64,000 nucleotides of DNA from Oceaniovalibus guishaninsula JLT2003 (GTDB lineage: Bacteria > Pseudomonadota > Alphaproteobacteria > Rhodobacterales > Rhodobacteraceae). This document shows, piece by piece, positions 62,334 through 64,000 of this stretch (position 1 is its first letter; each line of letters begins with the position of its first letter). Below the pieces are notes generated by a model. That model saw only the letters and a list, made by a program, of their open reading frames with translations, searched no databases and was not told the DNA's origin. Made by a program: the position numbers and the translations under genes. The DNA lies in NCBI RefSeq assembly GCF_000299575.1, contig NZ_AMGO01000067.1, positions 1 through 64,000 of the forward strand, in the 5' to 3' direction.

Positions 62334-62850
62334 TCTCGCATCCAATGAATAGGGCCGGACCGGATCGTCCTTGGGTTGAATTTCACCCTGGGATTTCAAA
62401 CTGCGGGTGCCCTGACTTTCGGAATATCTGCAGGCGGCCAGCATGGTCGGTTCAAGTTATCTCGTATTGTTTGAATTGCTATCGAACGATTGGGAGCAAT
62501 GCCAGTTCAACTTTTTCCAAATTATATATAACTTATTGGAAAGGTTTAAGTATTTAAGATCGGATTGTCAACCGGTCCCGGTCGGACGGCAAGGATTGTT
62601 TCACACCTGCATGAAATATCGGCGGAAGGTCGCGTCACTGTTGAGGAAAACATGCCAAGGTCACTTGCCGCGGGCGTCCTGGCGCCCCGTTCCGCCCGCT
62701 CTGCCAACTGATTCTGCGGTTGTCTTGCCGCCGTCCGCCCTTCGCGGTATCACGTCCCGGCGAGAGGACGTTTTTCCCGTCGTCACATTTCCGGCGCGGG
62801 GTTGCCGCATGTTTCCGCACCAGTCAGCATAGATCATGCGGGATGGAACC
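62334..62850. other. Divergent regulatory region, with an AT-rich island
   Basis: 517 bp between the sugar transferase (minus) and the ATPase gene (plus). From about 62455 to 62575 the sequence is strongly A/T-rich, with TTCCAAATTATATATAACTT and CCAA/TTGG ends (62517-62541) that could form a promoter or a binding site for an H-NS-like or MucR-type silencer. The 129-codon open frame from 62443 has no coding character. Both EPS transcripts probably begin here. Confidence 0.5.
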
Positions 62851-63735
62851 ATGGCCAGCACGATAGAAATCTATACGGATCATTTCGGCCTGCGCGAGCG
62901 TCCGTTTTCCCTCGTTCCCGATCCCGGCTTCCTGTTCTGGGGCCCCGCCCACAAGCGGGCCTTCGCCATTCTCGAATACGGAATCATGACGCGCGCGCCG
63001 ATCACCCTGATCACCGGCGAAATCGGGTCGGGCAAGACCACGCTGCTGCACCACATGCTGCAATCGCTGGAAGACGACGTGCGTATCGGCCTGATCGCCA
63101 ACACCCAGGGCCGCGAGCGGGGCGAATTGCTGCGCTGGGTGATGTCCTCGCTCGACCAGCCGACCCGCGCGGATGACAGCTATGTCGATCTGTTCGAGAA
63201 GTTCCAGACCTTCCTGATCGACGAATACGCCCAGGGCCGCCGGGTGGTGCTGGTGCTGGACGAGGCGCAGAACCTCAACCGCGACTCGCTGGAAGAGCTG
63301 CGGATGCTGACCAACATCAACGCCAACAAGGACGAGTTGCTGCAACTCGTTCTGGTCGGACAGCCCGAGCTGCGCGACATGGTGCTGGCCCCCGACCTGC
63401 GTCAGTTCGCGCAGCGCGTGACGGCGAACTTCCACCTGACGGCCATGGACGGCCCCACGGTCGCGGCCTATATCGGCCACCGCCTGGAAGTCGCGGGCGG
63501 CAGTCCCGACATCTTCACGCCCGAAGCCTGCGCGCTGGTCCACGAACGGACGGGGGGCGTGCCGCGGCTGGTCAACCAGCTATGCGACCTGTCGCTGGTC
63601 TACGGCTTTCTGGACGATGCCACACGGATCGGCCCGCAGATCGTGCAGCAGGTTCTCGACGACGGGGTCTTCTTCGGCGGCGGCGTCCGGCCCGAACCCG
63701 TGCGTCTTCTCAATCCCATCGCGAGGGCGACATGA
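62851..63735 (+). CDS. ExeA-like AAA ATPase of exosortase-type EPS locus
   Basis: 294 residues from ATG 62851 (ATG 62836 possible). The start IEIYTDHFGLRERPFSLVPDPGFLFWGPAHKRAFAILEYG... is typical of the ATPases tied to XrtA-type exosortase polysaccharide clusters. Walker A GEIGSGKT (56-63), Walker B VVLVLDEAQNLNRDSLEELRML, sensor-like FAQRV, and ERTGGVPRLVNQLCDLSLVYGF. Its TGA overlaps the ATG of the chain-length gene. Probably regulates or energises polymer assembly. Confidence 0.9.
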   Translation: MASTIEIYTDHFGLRERPFSLVPDPGFLFWGPAHKRAFAILEYGIMTRAPITLITGEIGSGKTTLLHHMLQSLEDDVRIGLIANTQGRERGELLRWVMSSLDQPTRADDSYVDLFEKFQTFLIDEYAQGRRVVLVLDEAQNLNRDSLEELRMLTNINANKDELLQLVLVGQPELRDMVLAPDLRQFAQRVTANFHLTAMDGPTVAAYIGHRLEVAGGSPDIFTPEACALVHERTGGVPRLVNQLCDLSLVYGFLDDATRIGPQIVQQVLDDGVFFGGGVRPEPVRLLNPIARAT

Positions 63736-64000
63736 TCCCGGATATCCGTTTCTATCTGTCGCTGTTCTTTCGCCGGATCCACTATTTCCTGCTGCTGGTG
63801 GTGCTGGGCGGCGCGATCGGCATCGCCTTCGCGCTGATCCTGCCGCCCCGCTACGTGGCGCAGGCCCGGCTGGTCGTCGAATCCGAACAGATCCCCGACG
63901 ATCTGGCCGCCTCGACCGTCCGCACCGAAGCGACCGAGCAGTTGCAGATCATCCAGCAGCGCATCCTGACCCGCAACAACCTGCTGGAAATGGCCAACCG
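63732..64000 (+). CDS. Polysaccharide chain-length determinant (Wzz/GNVR), 3' end outside window
   Basis: Partial gene: 89 codons visible before the window ends. ATG 63732 overlaps the ATPase stop (ATGA). MIPDIRFYLSLFFRRIHYFL leads into a first membrane helix (LLLVVLGGAIGIAFALILP) and PPRYVAQARLVVESEQIPDDL, the standard start of Wzz/PCP proteins, followed by the helical periplasmic domain. It should control chain length or couple to the ATPase. The remainder, and possibly the exosortase gene, lie beyond 64000. Confidence 0.9.
   Translation, partial: MIPDIRFYLSLFFRRIHYFLLLVVLGGAIGIAFALILPPRYVAQARLVVESEQIPDDLAASTVRTEATEQLQIIQQRILTRNNLLEMAN

Noticed and set aside
62443-62832. 129-codon frame in the gap before the ATPase gene
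   Set aside because: Mixed composition across an A/T-rich island, no ribosome site and no recognisable domain.
1-64000. tRNA, rRNA or integrated phage genes
   Set aside because: No stretch with tRNA cloverleaf features or phage/transposase motifs was noticed on reading; a covariance-model scan was not possible here.

Overview
The window is GC-rich DNA with long back-to-back genes, ATGA/GTGA-type start/stop overlaps and a strong G/C bias at third codon positions. The gene content (a VPLPA-CTERM surface protein with exosortase-associated polysaccharide genes, a bhc operon with its IclR regulator, a RepA-type plasmid replicon beside rml genes) points to an alphaproteobacterium of the Rhodobacteraceae/Paracoccaceae. 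A replication initiator, iterons, a palindrome array and parA (52.2-55.0 kb) indicate that the window lies on a plasmid or chromid. I found no rRNA, tRNA, CRISPR array, transposase or complete insertion sequence.

Layout. (1) 0-27.3 kb: a surface polysaccharide locus. It holds an acyltransferase, a WecG-type transferase, an oxidoreductase/epimerase pair, about ten glycosyltransferases (GT4 and GT2, including a three-part 969-residue enzyme), two or three sulfotransferase-type proteins, a 2OG-Fe(II) oxygenase, a PP-loop protein of unknown role, an O-antigen-ligase/polymerase-type membrane protein, a Wzx-type flippase and KdsD (Kdo precursor). Two tandem GT4 genes share a perfect 413-bp direct repeat, and 21.3-21.9 kb holds what looks like a frameshifted gene remnant. 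(2) 27.4-32.5 kb: a VPLPA-CTERM protein; a fusion of a class III aminotransferase with a cyanobacterial-type acyl-ACP reductase domain; and two secreted proteins that share a C-terminal signature. (3) 32.7-49.1 kb: purine-ureide catabolism (puuD, uraH, puuE-uraD fusion, allA, allE, a urea/amide channel, a frameshifted NCS2 permease, a LysR regulator) interleaved with the beta-hydroxyaspartate cycle (bhcABCD with bhcR), a GAPDH and a malic enzyme. (4) 49.2-55.0 kb: rmlB-rmlD-rmlA (no rmlC), then the origin, repA, partition palindromes, parA and a small ParB-like gene. (5) 55-64 kb: a metallophosphatase, a rhomboid protease and a second exopolysaccharide locus of the exosortase/PEP-CTERM-associated type (outer-membrane beta-barrel, Wza-like exporter, TPR lipoprotein, initiating sugar transferase, ATPase and the start of a chain-length protein, cut by the window end). 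The exosortase itself is not in the window.

How it fits together. Urate would be oxidised by PuuD and carried through UraH, UraD, PuuE, (AllC, absent here), AllE and AllA to urea and glyoxylate. Glyoxylate is the entry substrate of the beta-hydroxyaspartate cycle, which turns two glyoxylate into oxaloacetate. The malic enzyme and GAPDH genes that follow bhcD could channel the carbon to pyruvate or sugars. The polysaccharide halves and the rml genes together resemble the gene load of RepA-type biofilm plasmids known in the roseobacter group. The most notable and least explained items are the aminotransferase/acyl-ACP-reductase fusion and the pair of secreted proteins with a common Cys-containing C-terminal motif.
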